Positions 8,368-17,704 of a DNA stretch of 64,000 nt are shown here, one piece after another (within the stretch, counting starts at the first letter, position 1; each line of letters begins with the position of its first letter). The stretch lies in contig NZ_RQFW01000010.1 of NCBI RefSeq assembly GCF_004770145.1, positions 316,001-380,000 on the forward strand. Reading direction: 5' to 3'. The notes beneath the pieces were generated by a model that worked only from the letters and a program-made list of their open reading frames with translations, was not told the DNA's origin and did not search any database. Source of the stretch: Leptospira bourretii (GTDB lineage Bacteria > Spirochaetota > Leptospiria > Leptospirales > Leptospiraceae). Both the position numbers and the translations under genes were made by a program.

Positions 8368-9864
8368 GTGGATGAATCCAATATGTTTAAATTTCTCACT
8401 TCTCTTTTCAGAAAGAAAGCCGACTCTGTCGATTCCTTTTTGATGTACCCCGAGGGAAAGAGATACTATCGAGAAACTCACTCCATACGCAGGGCCAATA
8501 TCGATGAAGATGCCATCAAAATCATCAATCGATTGAACAAGTTTCGTTACAAGGCCTATTTAGTCGGTGGAGGGGTCAGAGATCTGCTTATGGGCAAACG
8601 CCCAAAAGACTTTGATATAGTCACAAGTGCGACTCCAAACCAAATCAAAAGGATCTTCAATAACTGCCGAATCATCGGAAAACGATTTAAAATTGTACAT
8701 ATCATTTTTAAAGGCAAAATTATTGAAGTATCGACGTTCCGATCACTACCGGAACATCGTTTGGAAAAACACAAAGCAGAAAACGATTATCTCATCAAAC
8801 GGGACAATTCCTTCGGTACAGCAAAGGAAGACGCGGCTAGACGCGACTTTACCATCAACTCCTTGTTTTACGATCCTAAAAACGATTCCATCTTGGATTA
8901 CGTTGGTGGGTTCGAAGACATTCAAAAGAAAATCGTTAGGGTCATCGGTGATCCAGATATTTCCTTCAAAGAAGATCCGGTTCGTATGTTACGAGCGGTT
9001 AAGTTTTCTGTTTTACTGGGACTCGACATCGAGAAAAAAACCAAACTGGCAATCAAAAAGAACCGTTTGGAACTCGAAAAATCTTCCACAGCAAGACTTT
9101 TGGAAGAATATAACAAAATGTTTCGCACTTGGAAAACTTCGATTATCTTCGAAGGCCTTGCTGAGAATCATTTGCTCGATGTTCTTTTTAAAGAACCAAC
9201 TGATAAACTAAAGAAAACCGATCCAGAGTGGCGTGAACATTTTATGGAAACTCCACTTGGGAAAAGATTGGCAGTCACTGACAAACTCCTCTCCGCAAGA
9301 GAAGAGATGACACCTGCTATCTTTTACTCGTTAATTTTCTATGATCTCATCAAAGACCTTTATGAAAATGATCGAGGCCATTTAGCACATAACATCAAAG
9401 AAAGTCTTCAGTCAGTTTTTGAACGAATGGGAATTCCGAAACGGGAACAGGATAATTTGGTAAAGATTTTTATCAGCCAACCTCGTTTCCAAGTCACTGA
9501 TGATGAAAAAGAAAGACAAAACTCTTTCTTTAAAAAGAAGGACTACTTCTACGATGCGTTTATGGTTTATAAAATCGTAGCCATTTCGGAAGGAAACGAA
9601 TCTGCAGTACAAACGGCATTCTTTTGGGAAATCTCTTTGCGACAAAGACCTAAACCTGATAGCCATCAGTTCGGCCAACAAAACCGCAAAAAAGAACCAA
9701 ACAAAAAAAGACCGCCACGAAAGAAACACCGGGACAGAAGGGGTGGTGGTTCTCAGAACCAAAACCAGAACAATGGTGCAGAGGGAAATCAGTTTGAGAA
9801 AAATGACCAACCTCGATCCAATGTAGATTCTTTGAATTCTGAATCAGAATCAGAAAATACCTAG
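8368..9864 (+). CDS. pcnB: Poly(A) polymerase / tRNA nucleotidyltransferase family protein
   Basis: A 498-residue member of the class II nucleotidyltransferase family. It shows [20 protein letters not shown] at 66-85 with the metal-binding DFD triad, and [13 protein letters not shown] at 158-170. The region to about 260 is the RNA-binding head domain. The last 70 residues are very basic and then Asn/Gln-rich ([22 protein letters not shown] followed by repeated QN), a tail seen in PcnB-type poly(A) polymerases more than in CCA-adding enzymes. The start may be GTG 8368 or ATG 8383; the AGGGG nearby fits neither well. Confidence 0.82.
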   Translation: MDESNMFKFLTSLFRKKADSVDSFLMYPEGKRYYRETHSIRRANIDEDAIKIINRLNKFRYKAYLVGGGVRDLLMGKRPKDFDIVTSATPNQIKRIFNNCRIIGKRFKIVHIIFKGKIIEVSTFRSLPEHRLEKHKAENDYLIKRDNSFGTAKEDAARRDFTINSLFYDPKNDSILDYVGGFEDIQKKIVRVIGDPDISFKEDPVRMLRAVKFSVLLGLDIEKKTKLAIKKNRLELEKSSTARLLEEYNKMFRTWKTSIIFEGLAENHLLDVLFKEPTDKLKKTDPEWREHFMETPLGKRLAVTDKLLSAREEMTPAIFYSLIFYDLIKDLYENDRGHLAHNIKESLQSVFERMGIPKREQDNLVKIFISQPRFQVTDDEKERQNSFFKKKDYFYDAFMVYKIVAISEGNESAVQTAFFWEISLRQRPKPDSHQFGQQNRKKEPNKKRPPRKKHRDRRGGGSQNQNQNNGAEGNQFEKNDQPRSNVDSLNSESESENT

Positions 9865-9869
9865 TAAAC

Positions 9870-9904
9870 AAAAAAGGTAAGGACCCCAAATCCTTGCCTT
9901 TTTT
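9870..9904 (+). terminator. Rho-independent terminator after pcnB
   Basis: Stem GGTAAGGA (9876-9883) pairs with TCCTTGCC (9891-9898) around a 7-nt loop, with one G-U pair. It has an A-run before it and a T-run after, so it could work in both directions. Confidence 0.85.
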
Positions 9905-9928
9905 CCTATTCTTTCGTCAAATGTTTGG

Positions 9929-11203
9929 ATGGGAAAACAAAAGCCTTTAACAAAAGTTTTACTCCTCGAAGACGATCCTACTATATCTTTACTCTATAGT
10001 GGAATACTCCATAAACATGGAATGGAGGTGACAAGTTTTACTGAGATCAAAACGGCCTTAGAATACTTAGCAGAAAACCACCTTCATACCGAAAACATAG
10101 TGTTAACAGACCTTCAATTGCCAGATGGAAATGGGTTGGAGTTTGTTAGAGAAATCCGAAAAATCAATAAACATATCCCAGTCGTTGTGATTACATCAAC
10201 GGAGGATCCTAAACTCATTATCGAAGTGATGAAGGAACATGTTCAGGAATATATCATTAAACCGGTGATTCCCGATGAACTCATATCAAGAATTAAATAC
10301 CAACTTTCTAATAAAGAAAATGATTATGAATACTCTGAATATGAACGCGAAAAAATTTTATCTCTCGAGAAACTTTTAGATTGGTATGCTTATAAAAATA
10401 GTCGGATCAAAAAGGGAGATCTAAACTCCCAAGAAATGCACAAAAATTTGTTTTATGGATTGCGAACTAGTTTGGCACAAGGTGCTGGATTTGGAGTCCT
10501 CACGCAACTCATTGACTTAATCAAAGCGATGCCAAAAGCGGAAGGAGGAGGTGTCATTTTAGATGCTGATATCCTCAGCATTTTGGAAGAAAACGCTTTG
10601 TATTCAAAAAAAGTTTTGGATCGTTTTACTGAGATTGAGGATGTAATTTTTGATCGAATTGAATTACAACTTGTTTCTCCATTCGTAATTTTTAATGAAA
10701 TGTTAAGTTTGAAAGATGAGTTGAAACCGATTTTAGCATTAAGAGACCAAACATTATTAGTCCCGGAATATAAATTCAAAGAACTTGGTTCTAAAAAAAT
10801 ATTACTGAACAAAGTTTTTTTTCGCAAAGTAATTCACGAACTTTTGTTAAATGCGATGCGTTTTTCTCAAAGTTCCAGTAAAATTTATGCCATGTTAAAT
10901 TTGGATTCTGACGGGATTTATTTGTCGATTGTAAATTCTCTTGGTGATGAACAGTTTGCAAAAAATGGAATTCCGAATGAGTATCTGGATTTGATATTTG
11001 AACCATTTTTTAGGTTAAACAAAAATATATATGAAAAACATGGTTCTTTGGATTTCGGAATTGGTTTGAGTTTTGTGATGCAGACCATCATCCGTTTTGG
11101 TGGTTCCATCTCTGCATTAAATTTAATTGATCATACAAGTGATGTGAAAGAAACAAAAGTTGAATTTAAGATTTTCCTTCCTTATTCCTCTTCTGAAAAG
11201 TGA
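9929..11203 (+). CDS. Response regulator-histidine kinase hybrid (receiver first)
   Basis: A 424-residue cytoplasmic protein. Residues 7-125 form a receiver domain with acidic pocket Glu14-Asp15-Asp16, phospho-acceptor Asp61 (LTDLQLPDGNG), Thr/Ser near 89-91 and Lys111 (IIKP). A weak dimerisation segment MHKNLFYGLRTSL near 170 may hold the His. The C-terminal ATPase domain has the N box HELLLNAMRFS, an unusual G1 region, and DFGIGLSFVMQTI as the G2 box. A receiver ahead of a kinase is typical of relay proteins that take phosphate from another kinase. No partner is encoded nearby. It overlaps the convergent thiL by 22 bp. Confidence 0.82.
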   Translation: MGKQKPLTKVLLLEDDPTISLLYSGILHKHGMEVTSFTEIKTALEYLAENHLHTENIVLTDLQLPDGNGLEFVREIRKINKHIPVVVITSTEDPKLIIEVMKEHVQEYIIKPVIPDELISRIKYQLSNKENDYEYSEYEREKILSLEKLLDWYAYKNSRIKKGDLNSQEMHKNLFYGLRTSLAQGAGFGVLTQLIDLIKAMPKAEGGGVILDADILSILEENALYSKKVLDRFTEIEDVIFDRIELQLVSPFVIFNEMLSLKDELKPILALRDQTLLVPEYKFKELGSKKILLNKVFFRKVIHELLLNAMRFSQSSSKIYAMLNLDSDGIYLSIVNSLGDEQFAKNGIPNEYLDLIFEPFFRLNKNIYEKHGSLDFGIGLSFVMQTIIRFGGSISALNLIDHTSDVKETKVEFKIFLPYSSSEK

Positions 11204-12090
11204 AGGTACCCTCTTGTTTTGGGGAGGTAACGTTTCCCTTCTTTTTGGAATAAAACTCCCGGTTTTCCTTTTTCAAATTTTCCTATCATCGTCACAGGAA
11301 TACCGGCAAGTTTTGTTGGCAAAATTTCTGGTGATAAAAACAAAAGTTCTAATTCTTCCCCAGATCCCAAACACAAGTCAATTCCAAGTTCTTGGACGGC
11401 GAGTGGGTGGAGGGGAACCGATTCGATTTGGATGTTTAACCTTCCCTTAGAACTGAGAGCCAACCGTTCGCTGTCTTGGATGAGTCCATCAGTAATGTCC
11501 ATACATGCATGAATTTTAAAATCTTTTAGTTTGTTTAAGATCGCGTATCGAGACTTAGGTGATAGATGGCGTTCTACTGCTTCCTTATAAGTTTTGTCTT
11601 TTGATTTTTTTTTAAGGGTTTTGTAGCCCAGTTGACTTAAGCCCAAGGTTCCTGTGAGATACAGGTAATCACCGAATTTCCCACCCGAACGTAACCAAGG
11701 TTTGTCCACTGTGCCGACAACTGTGAGTGCCAGTTGAGTGGTAGGTGAGGAAAAGGTGTCGCCTCCCGCAAGTTTCATTCCATATTGGTCTAAGGATTTT
11801 CGGAGTTCTTTCGAAAATCCTCTAATCCAATCTTTTTTTCTAGAAACGGAAGAGAGACCGAGGTTTAGAAAACATTCGTTGGGTTTTCCTCCAGAAGCAA
11901 CGATGTCCGAAACATTGACTTCCACGAGTTTTTTTGCCAAAATTTGCGGTGAAGACCACTGGTGAAGGAAATGAGTTCCTTCGGAGAGTGAGTCCGTGGT
12001 GACAAGACGGTTTGGGGCCAAGAAGTAACAATCGTCCTCAGGGGGAGGGGTTGTCCCAAATAGAGTTCGTATAATTTCGGATTCTTTCAA
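11182..12090 (-). CDS. thiL: Thiamine-monophosphate kinase
   Basis: A 302-residue enzyme that phosphorylates thiamine monophosphate to thiamine diphosphate, the last step of cofactor synthesis. The N-terminal block PPPEDDCYFLAPNRLVTTDS and the following VNVSDIVASGGKPNECFLNL are the metal and ATP-binding regions of the ThiL/PurM fold. The C-terminal ACMDITDGLIQDSERLAL is the second conserved Asp block. Length and motifs are normal. It is convergent with the hybrid kinase (22-bp overlap) and divergent from rplM. No thiamine riboswitch or other thi gene is visible beside it. Confidence 0.92.
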   Translation of the reverse strand: MKESEIIRTLFGTTPPPEDDCYFLAPNRLVTTDSLSEGTHFLHQWSSPQILAKKLVEVNVSDIVASGGKPNECFLNLGLSSVSRKKDWIRGFSKELRKSLDQYGMKLAGGDTFSSPTTQLALTVVGTVDKPWLRSGGKFGDYLYLTGTLGLSQLGYKTLKKKSKDKTYKEAVERHLSPKSRYAILNKLKDFKIHACMDITDGLIQDSERLALSSKGRLNIQIESVPLHPLAVQELGIDLCLGSGEELELLFLSPEILPTKLAGIPVTMIGKFEKGKPGVLFQKEGKRYLPKTRGYLHFSEEE

Positions 12091-12167
12091 AGTTAAATCC
12101 CAATAAATTTGTTTGACCCGGTGTGAAAACCGAAAATCCTGACATAAAAGAGGAAAATCTCGTACTT

Positions 12168-12620
12168 ATGGAACTATTGTCTAAAGCCCACAAGACCCCT
12201 TCTATTGCAAAAGAAGCCGTACAAAAACAGTGGTTTGTTGTGGACGCAACTGATAAGACTCTCGGAAGATTGGCAAGTCAAGTAGCTTCCCGCCTTCGCG
12301 GAAAACACAAATCTACCTTCACTCCTAACCAGGATTGTGGTGATAATATCATTATCGTTAATGCTTCTAAAGTGGCTGTGACAGGTCGCAAAAGAGAACA
12401 AAAAATTTACTACCACCACTCACGTTACCCAGGTGGTATGACTGCCATCGCTTTCCACAAACTCATCCAAGAGAATCCAGAAAGAGTGATCATGGAAGCA
12501 GTCAAAGGAATGTTACCTAAATCGAAGTTAGGTGATCAAATGTTGAGAAATTGCCGCGTATTCGCAGGTAATGACCACAACTTGGGAGCTCAAAAGCCCC
12601 TAAAACTGGAGTTGAAATAA
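12168..12620 (+). CDS. rplM: 50S ribosomal protein L13
   Basis: A 150-residue large-subunit protein with the L13 signature core [20 protein letters not shown], the [26 protein letters not shown] block and the late [11 protein letters not shown]. The frame is open back to a GTG at 12123, but L13 needs few residues before the core. I chose the ATG at 12168, which follows an AGAGGAAAA about a dozen bases upstream; the N-terminal [19 protein letters not shown] then resembles what I recall of leptospiral L13. It is followed after 1 bp by rpsI, the usual rplM-rpsI pair. Confidence 0.93.
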   Translation: MELLSKAHKTPSIAKEAVQKQWFVVDATDKTLGRLASQVASRLRGKHKSTFTPNQDCGDNIIIVNASKVAVTGRKREQKIYYHHSRYPGGMTAIAFHKLIQENPERVIMEAVKGMLPKSKLGDQMLRNCRVFAGNDHNLGAQKPLKLELK

Positions 12621-12621
12621 T

Positions 12622-13017
12622 ATGGCGCAAAAAGCAGTTTGGGCAGTAGGCCGACGCAAAACATCCGTTGCACGTGCAAAAATCGCATCTGGAACTGGAA
12701 AAATCACAGTAAACCATAAAGATGTAAAAGATTACATTAAAAACGGAGAACACTTAGTTCGCCGTGCACTTGAGCCACTTTTTGTTTTAGAAGCTCGCGA
12801 CAAGTATGACATTGCACTGAATGTAACTGGTGGTGGAGTGGTTGGCCAAGTGGGAGCCATCCGTCACGCAGTCGCACGTGCGCTTGTGGCTTTCAATGAG
12901 TCATTAAAACCTACTTTGAAAAAAGAAGGATTTCTCACTCGAGATAGCCGTATGGTAGAACGTAAAAAATACGGTTTACGCAAAGCTCGTAGAGGAACTC
13001 AGTTCTCTAAACGTTAA
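12622..13017 (+). CDS. rpsI: 30S ribosomal protein S9
   Basis: A 131-residue small-subunit protein. The start [20 protein letters not shown], the central [19 protein letters not shown] and the C-terminal [22 protein letters not shown] region with its final Lys-Arg are diagnostic. That tail reaches the P-site tRNA. It is preceded by GGAGTTGAAAT and starts 1 bp after the rplM stop. A strong intrinsic terminator follows, so rplM-rpsI is a two-gene operon here. Confidence 0.97.
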   Translation: MAQKAVWAVGRRKTSVARAKIASGTGKITVNHKDVKDYIKNGEHLVRRALEPLFVLEARDKYDIALNVTGGGVVGQVGAIRHAVARALVAFNESLKPTLKKEGFLTRDSRMVERKKYGLRKARRGTQFSKR

Positions 13018-13043
13018 TCGGAAAATCCTCTTTTTTTCCGATC

Positions 13044-13073
13044 AAAGCCTCCTATTCGGGAGGCTTTTTTTTT
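13044..13073 (+). terminator. Rho-independent terminator of rplM-rpsI
   Basis: AAGCCTCC-tattc-GGGAGGCTT stem-loop followed by nine T residues at 13065-13073. A second, weaker hairpin (TCGGAAAA with TTTTCCGA, 13019-13041) lies just before it. Confidence 0.93.
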
Positions 13074-13086
13074 AGGTAGGTGTCAA

Positions 13087-14292
13087 TTGAACCAAATCAT
13101 ATTTTATTTTGCCTTTGCAATTGGTACCTTTGCCAGTAGTTGTTTTTTATATTCGATCGTTATTTTTTGCCAAACCTTGGATACAGTAAAAGGTTTCTCA
13201 GGGATTGTTTTCTTTTTCCTCTTTTTACCGTTTCCCATTTTCTTTTTATACACAGGTTACTTACTCGATCATTTTTCTAAAAAATGGGTGGTGGTGAGTT
13301 TTCAATTTTTCCTTTTGATCTCCTCATTTTTGTTAGGTGCCTTTACTGAATTTTTTATAAGTTTTCCTTTCCTGTTATTACCTTTGGCATTTGTGAATGG
13401 GATAGGAATGACAACGGTTCTCCCGGGAAGAATGGCAATTTTAAGGGAAGTGATGGAATCACATCGCCTTGTTTTTCATACCATTGCGGGAAATTTACTT
13501 TTGATTTTTGCTTTCGGGATGAGTCCTCTTGCTGTGGGTTGGTTTCGGGAAGAAGGTGGTTATTCATCTTTATTTTTGGTTTTGGCCTCTTTTCATTTTT
13601 TTTCTATGCTCGCCTTTTCCATGTTAAGATACGAATTAAAAATTCATCATCCAAACCTTGGTTCGGGTGTTTCCAAACTGGGAAAAATTCCTTCTTTTTC
13701 GGCAAATCTGAAGGTCGTTTTAGATTTTCTAAAAGTAGATTCTGTTTCCAGACAAGTGATGTATATGGCGATCCTCAGTATGTTAGCCCTTGGTCCCATC
13801 CAAGTCATACTTCCGAAATATGTACGAAATGAACTGGGCCTCGGGGAACTCGCACGGGGAACCGTCCTTGTCTTTTTAGGGCCTGGATTATTTCTCGGTG
13901 GGATCCTCACCATTCTCTTTCACCATCTGGAAAGAAAGGGACTTGTGTTGTTGATTGTTTTTAGCTTATCGTCTTTTTTCTTTTTGGGTTTTGTTCCTTT
14001 TGGGAAACCAGAAGCCACTTCCTTCTTTTTGTTTTGTTTTGGAGTTTCGGGGGGAGTTCTTTCGAGTCTCCTTCCTGCCATTTTACAAAAACGTGCAGAA
14101 GATAGACTTCGGGGAAGAATCCTTTCTCTTTATACAGTTTGTTTTCAGTTCACACCAGCGGTCTCTGGTTTTCTATCGGCCCTTCTGGCTGATACCATTG
14201 GTTCCCATTGGACTTTTGGGATTTTAGGTGGGATGTTTCTTTGTTTTGCCTTGTTTTCTTTTCTCCAATACCGGGAATTAAGGCAGAGTTAA
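13087..14292 (+). CDS. Major facilitator superfamily transporter
   Basis: A 401-residue very hydrophobic protein with about twelve membrane helices in two halves split near residue 200, the MFS plan. The YTGYLLDHFSKKWVV loop between helices 2 and 3 is the family's conserved loop, and RAEDRLRGRILSLYTVCFQ is its counterpart in the second half. It is likely an exporter or a permease of unknown substrate. It starts at a TTG (13087) behind AGGTAGG, straight after the rpsI terminator, so it must carry its own promoter or live on read-through. Confidence 0.85.
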   Translation: MNQIIFYFAFAIGTFASSCFLYSIVIFCQTLDTVKGFSGIVFFFLFLPFPIFFLYTGYLLDHFSKKWVVVSFQFFLLISSFLLGAFTEFFISFPFLLLPLAFVNGIGMTTVLPGRMAILREVMESHRLVFHTIAGNLLLIFAFGMSPLAVGWFREEGGYSSLFLVLASFHFFSMLAFSMLRYELKIHHPNLGSGVSKLGKIPSFSANLKVVLDFLKVDSVSRQVMYMAILSMLALGPIQVILPKYVRNELGLGELARGTVLVFLGPGLFLGGILTILFHHLERKGLVLLIVFSLSSFFFLGFVPFGKPEATSFFLFCFGVSGGVLSSLLPAILQKRAEDRLRGRILSLYTVCFQFTPAVSGFLSALLADTIGSHWTFGILGGMFLCFALFSFLQYRELRQS

Positions 14293-14341
14293 CTTCTAAT
14301 TTCCTTGCCCTAGGAGGCAAACCCGATTTCGCTGTAAGTGT

Positions 14342-17101
14342 ATGATGTCGAAAACTGTCCGCGAAATTGCAGAGTTGTATACTAGTTACTTCAAGGGGAA
14401 AGGCCACACGATTGTGCCTTCCTCAAGCCTTATCCCCAAGGGGGATCCAACACTTTTATTCACAACCGCCGGAATGGTCCAGTTCAAACCTTTGTTTACA
14501 GGAGCAGTGGAGTTACCCTACACAAGAGCTGCCTCCGTTCAAAAATGTGTTCGTACCACCGATTTGGAAGTGGTAGGTAAAACCGAAAGACATTGTACAT
14601 TTTTTGAAATGCTTGGGAATTTCTCCTTTGGTGATTATTTCAAAAAAGAAGCCATCGAATACGCGTTAGATTTTTCATTAAATCATTTACATATCCCAAA
14701 AGAAAAAATCTGGGTCACCATTTACCTAGATGATGATGAAGCCAAAAAAATTTGGATGGAAGCCGGGATTCCCGAAGAACGAATTGTAAGGCTTGGAAAA
14801 AAGGATAATTTTTGGGGTCCTGCCGGAGACAGTGGAGCCTGTGGTCCTTGTTCGGAATTGTATTTAGACCGAGGCCCAGAAAAAGGCGGCCCAAATTGTG
14901 GAAACAATCCAGACTGCAAACCTGGATGTGATTGTGATCGTTATTTAGAATATTGGAATTTAGTATTCAATCAATTTAACCAAACAGTTTCGGGAGAACT
15001 CCTTCCTTTAAAACAAACAGGAATTGATACAGGATCTGGACTCGAACGTGTGGCCATGCTTTTGCAAGAGGTAGATTCCGTTTATGATACCGATGAATTA
15101 AAATCCATCATTGGTAAAATTGAAACACTTTCTGGAAAAACTTACGACGAATCGACCAAACAAGCATTCCGAGTGATCACCGATCATTCCCGTTCCGTAT
15201 TCTTTTCGCTCGGGGATGGGATTTTTCCTGACCGTACGGGACGTGGTTATGTCATTCGTAGGCTCATTCGTCGGGCTTCGTTATTTGCAAGAAAACTAGG
15301 AATCCACGAACCTTTTTTATACAAACTAGTGGGGACACTCCGCGATTTATATTCCGTACGGTATCCGGAACTAAAAGACAAAGCAAAAGACATTGAGTCC
15401 ATCTTAAAAAAAGAAGAAGAACTCTTCCTTCATACTTTGGAAGTGGGTTTGGAAGAATTGGAATCTCTTTTGAATCACTTGAAATCGAACAACCAAACGG
15501 TTGTTACTGGAAAAGAAGGGTTTCGTTTGTATTCCACCTACGGGTTCCCAAGAGAAATGACCAAGGAACTTGTGGAAGACCGAGGTTTTGGTTTTGATGA
15601 CAAGGGATTTGAAGAGGAACTTGAAAAAGACCGTGATCTTTCTCGTGCGAGTTGGAAAGGAAAAAAAATCCAATACCTAACGGGTCTTAGCGCCAGTCCA
15701 GAACTCAAAACAGAGTTTTTAGGATATACGGAATTTAAAACACCGGCAAAGGTTTTATATCTTTTTGTAGATGGGAAGTCCGTATCCGAGGCAAACCAAG
15801 GATCGGAAGCCGTTGTGGTTTTAGATAAAACTCCCTTTTATGCAGAAGGTGGTGGTCAGATTGGTGATTGGGGTTATCTCAAAAAAGAAGGATTCCAGTT
15901 CCAAGTCCAAGACACGCAAAAAGAAAACGAAACTTTTTTACATCTCGGAATCATTCTCAAAGGAAAAATCTCTGTTGGAGAAACCATTGAGGCAGAGATT
16001 GACACCACTCGGCGTCAAAATTTAGCCAATCATCACTCCGGCACACACTTGTTAAATGGGGCCCTCCGTCGCATCCTAGGAACTCATGTGGCGCAAAAAG
16101 GGTCCGTTGTGTCCTCGGACTATTTGCGATTTGATTTTTCCCATCCAAAAGCACTTTCGGAAGAGGAAATTGTCTCTATTGAAAGAGATGTGAATGAGGC
16201 AGTGAATGCCAAAATTTCTGTCAAAACAGAAGTGTTAGACATCGATACCGCAAAACAATCGGGCGCCTTGTCCATGTTTGATGAAAAATATGGAAGTTCT
16301 GTTCGAGTGATTTCTATGGGGGATAAATCCAAAGAATTCTGTGGGGGAACCCATGTTTCGAACACAAAAGAAATTGGATACTTTGCCATCATCAAAGAAG
16401 GAAGTCCTGGGGCAGGAAACCGAAGGGTTGAAGCCATTTGTGGGGATTCGGTCATTGAATACTTTTTGTCCCAGTTCCAAACCCTCGCAGCAAAAGTAGA
16501 AACACATAACTTGTCGGCCAAAGAAACCTTTGGTGATTTGAAGGAGTATGGAATTACCACAGTGGTGCCTGCTCCAGAAGATTTACAAAGTCTTTTTGTG
16601 AAAGAAGGGAACACTGCTGTAGAACATTTACGAAAACTTCGGGAAAGTTTGGAGACGGAACTCGAAGAAAAGTCTAGTGCCCTTTTCAAAGCAAAAAAGA
16701 AAAAGGAACAATTGAGTTTTCAAATGAATCCGGAACTTGTGGACGGTCTTCTACAAAAGGCACATTCACTTCCAAAAGGAAAAGTAGTGACCGAAGTATT
16801 TGAAGCCGTGGATGCAAAATCTTTAAAGGATTTAGCCGATAGCCTCAAAGCCAAAGAACCGGAAGTTCTTTGTTTGTTTGGAACAAGCGACGGGGAGGCG
16901 AGTACTCTCGTTTTTATGTGTAATAAGGTTTTGAATGAAAGAGGGATCCACTGTGGGGATTTATTAAAAGAAACCTTAGTGATGTTAGATGGAAAAGGTG
17001 GGGGAAGACCTGATATGGCACAAGGTGGTGGTAAAAAACCAGAAAACCTTGGGGCCGCTTTGGAATTTGCCTTGGAACTTTCCAAAAAGAAATTAGGATA
17101 A
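14342..17101 (+). CDS. alaS: Alanine--tRNA ligase
   Basis: A 919-residue class II synthetase with the full domain set. The catalytic core has [14 protein letters not shown] motif 2 residues ([15 protein letters not shown] near 40-54). A Cys-rich loop ([17 protein letters not shown] and the following [19 protein letters not shown]) is usual for many bacterial AlaRS. The editing domain keeps its zinc motif as HHSGTHLL and CGGTHVS, so mischarged tRNA should be cleared. The C-terminal DHHA1/oligomerisation domain ends [16 protein letters not shown]. Two adjacent ATG codons (14342, 14345) are possible starts. Confidence 0.97.
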   Translation: MMSKTVREIAELYTSYFKGKGHTIVPSSSLIPKGDPTLLFTTAGMVQFKPLFTGAVELPYTRAASVQKCVRTTDLEVVGKTERHCTFFEMLGNFSFGDYFKKEAIEYALDFSLNHLHIPKEKIWVTIYLDDDEAKKIWMEAGIPEERIVRLGKKDNFWGPAGDSGACGPCSELYLDRGPEKGGPNCGNNPDCKPGCDCDRYLEYWNLVFNQFNQTVSGELLPLKQTGIDTGSGLERVAMLLQEVDSVYDTDELKSIIGKIETLSGKTYDESTKQAFRVITDHSRSVFFSLGDGIFPDRTGRGYVIRRLIRRASLFARKLGIHEPFLYKLVGTLRDLYSVRYPELKDKAKDIESILKKEEELFLHTLEVGLEELESLLNHLKSNNQTVVTGKEGFRLYSTYGFPREMTKELVEDRGFGFDDKGFEEELEKDRDLSRASWKGKKIQYLTGLSASPELKTEFLGYTEFKTPAKVLYLFVDGKSVSEANQGSEAVVVLDKTPFYAEGGGQIGDWGYLKKEGFQFQVQDTQKENETFLHLGIILKGKISVGETIEAEIDTTRRQNLANHHSGTHLLNGALRRILGTHVAQKGSVVSSDYLRFDFSHPKALSEEEIVSIERDVNEAVNAKISVKTEVLDIDTAKQSGALSMFDEKYGSSVRVISMGDKSKEFCGGTHVSNTKEIGYFAIIKEGSPGAGNRRVEAICGDSVIEYFLSQFQTLAAKVETHNLSAKETFGDLKEYGITTVVPAPEDLQSLFVKEGNTAVEHLRKLRESLETELEEKSSALFKAKKKKEQLSFQMNPELVDGLLQKAHSLPKGKVVTEVFEAVDAKSLKDLADSLKAKEPEVLCLFGTSDGEASTLVFMCNKVLNERGIHCGDLLKETLVMLDGKGGGRPDMAQGGGKKPENLGAALEFALELSKKKLG

Positions 17102-17130
17102 CAGAGATAAAAGTTAGTAAGGAGTAAACT

Positions 17131-17628
17131 ATGGCGCAAGATCCATCATTTGACATTGTATCCAAAATCGAAAGACCGGAAATACAAAACGCAGTGGCCC
17201 AGGCCATGACAGAAATCCAAACTAGGTTTGATTTTAAAGGGTCCAACTCAGAAATCAAATTAACAGAAGATAGTTTGGTTTTAACTTCTGAAAATGATAT
17301 CAAACTGAAACAAGTGATTGATGTCCTGACTACCAAAATGGCCAAACGGGGCATTAGTTTGAAGGCATTTGATTTTGACTCCAAAATTGAACCAGCCACG
17401 GGCCAAACGGTCCGCCAAAAGGTAAAGATTCAGAATGGTTTGGACAAAGAACAGACCAAACAAATCACCACTCTCATCAAAGACCAGAAACTGAAAGTTC
17501 AGGCTTCCATCCAAGGGGATTCGGTTCGGGTTGTGGGCAAAAAAAAGGACGATTTGCAAGAGGTAATGGCTGCGATTCGCAATGCCAATTTCAACTTTGA
17601 TGCCAATTTTACCAATTTTAAGGGTTAG
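17131..17628 (+). CDS. YajQ family nucleotide-binding protein
   Basis: A 165-residue member of the YajQ family, recognised from its start (MAQDPSFDIVSKIERPEIQNA), the FDFKGSNSEIKLTED block and the C-terminal KDDLQEVMAAIRNANF. Some YajQ proteins bind cyclic di-GMP, but this is not shown for all members. It follows alaS by 29 bp with a good AAGGAG ribosome site (in GTAAGGAGTAAACT) and may be co-transcribed with it. Confidence 0.92.
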   Translation: MAQDPSFDIVSKIERPEIQNAVAQAMTEIQTRFDFKGSNSEIKLTEDSLVLTSENDIKLKQVIDVLTTKMAKRGISLKAFDFDSKIEPATGQTVRQKVKIQNGLDKEQTKQITTLIKDQKLKVQASIQGDSVRVVGKKKDDLQEVMAAIRNANFNFDANFTNFKG

Positions 17629-17704
17629 AATTTTGGTTTAAGGAAAGTCTTCCGGCTTCCATTTTTTTTCTGCCTATGTCTCAAAACCGGCCGATATTTC
17701 CGGT

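Noticed and set aside
12091..12167. Promoter (TTGACC at 12113) and small hairpins in the rplM leader
   Set aside because: No -10 at usable spacing, and the hairpins (CGGT/ACCG, GAG/CTC) are too short to claim an autoregulatory leader.
16120..16689. 189-codon minus-strand frame inside alaS
   Set aside because: Ser/Phe-rich shadow of an essential gene; no start signal.
17629..17704. GGAA...TTCC followed by T8 before ftsK as a terminator
   Set aside because: The stem is only 4 bp with an 11-nt loop; not strong enough to list.
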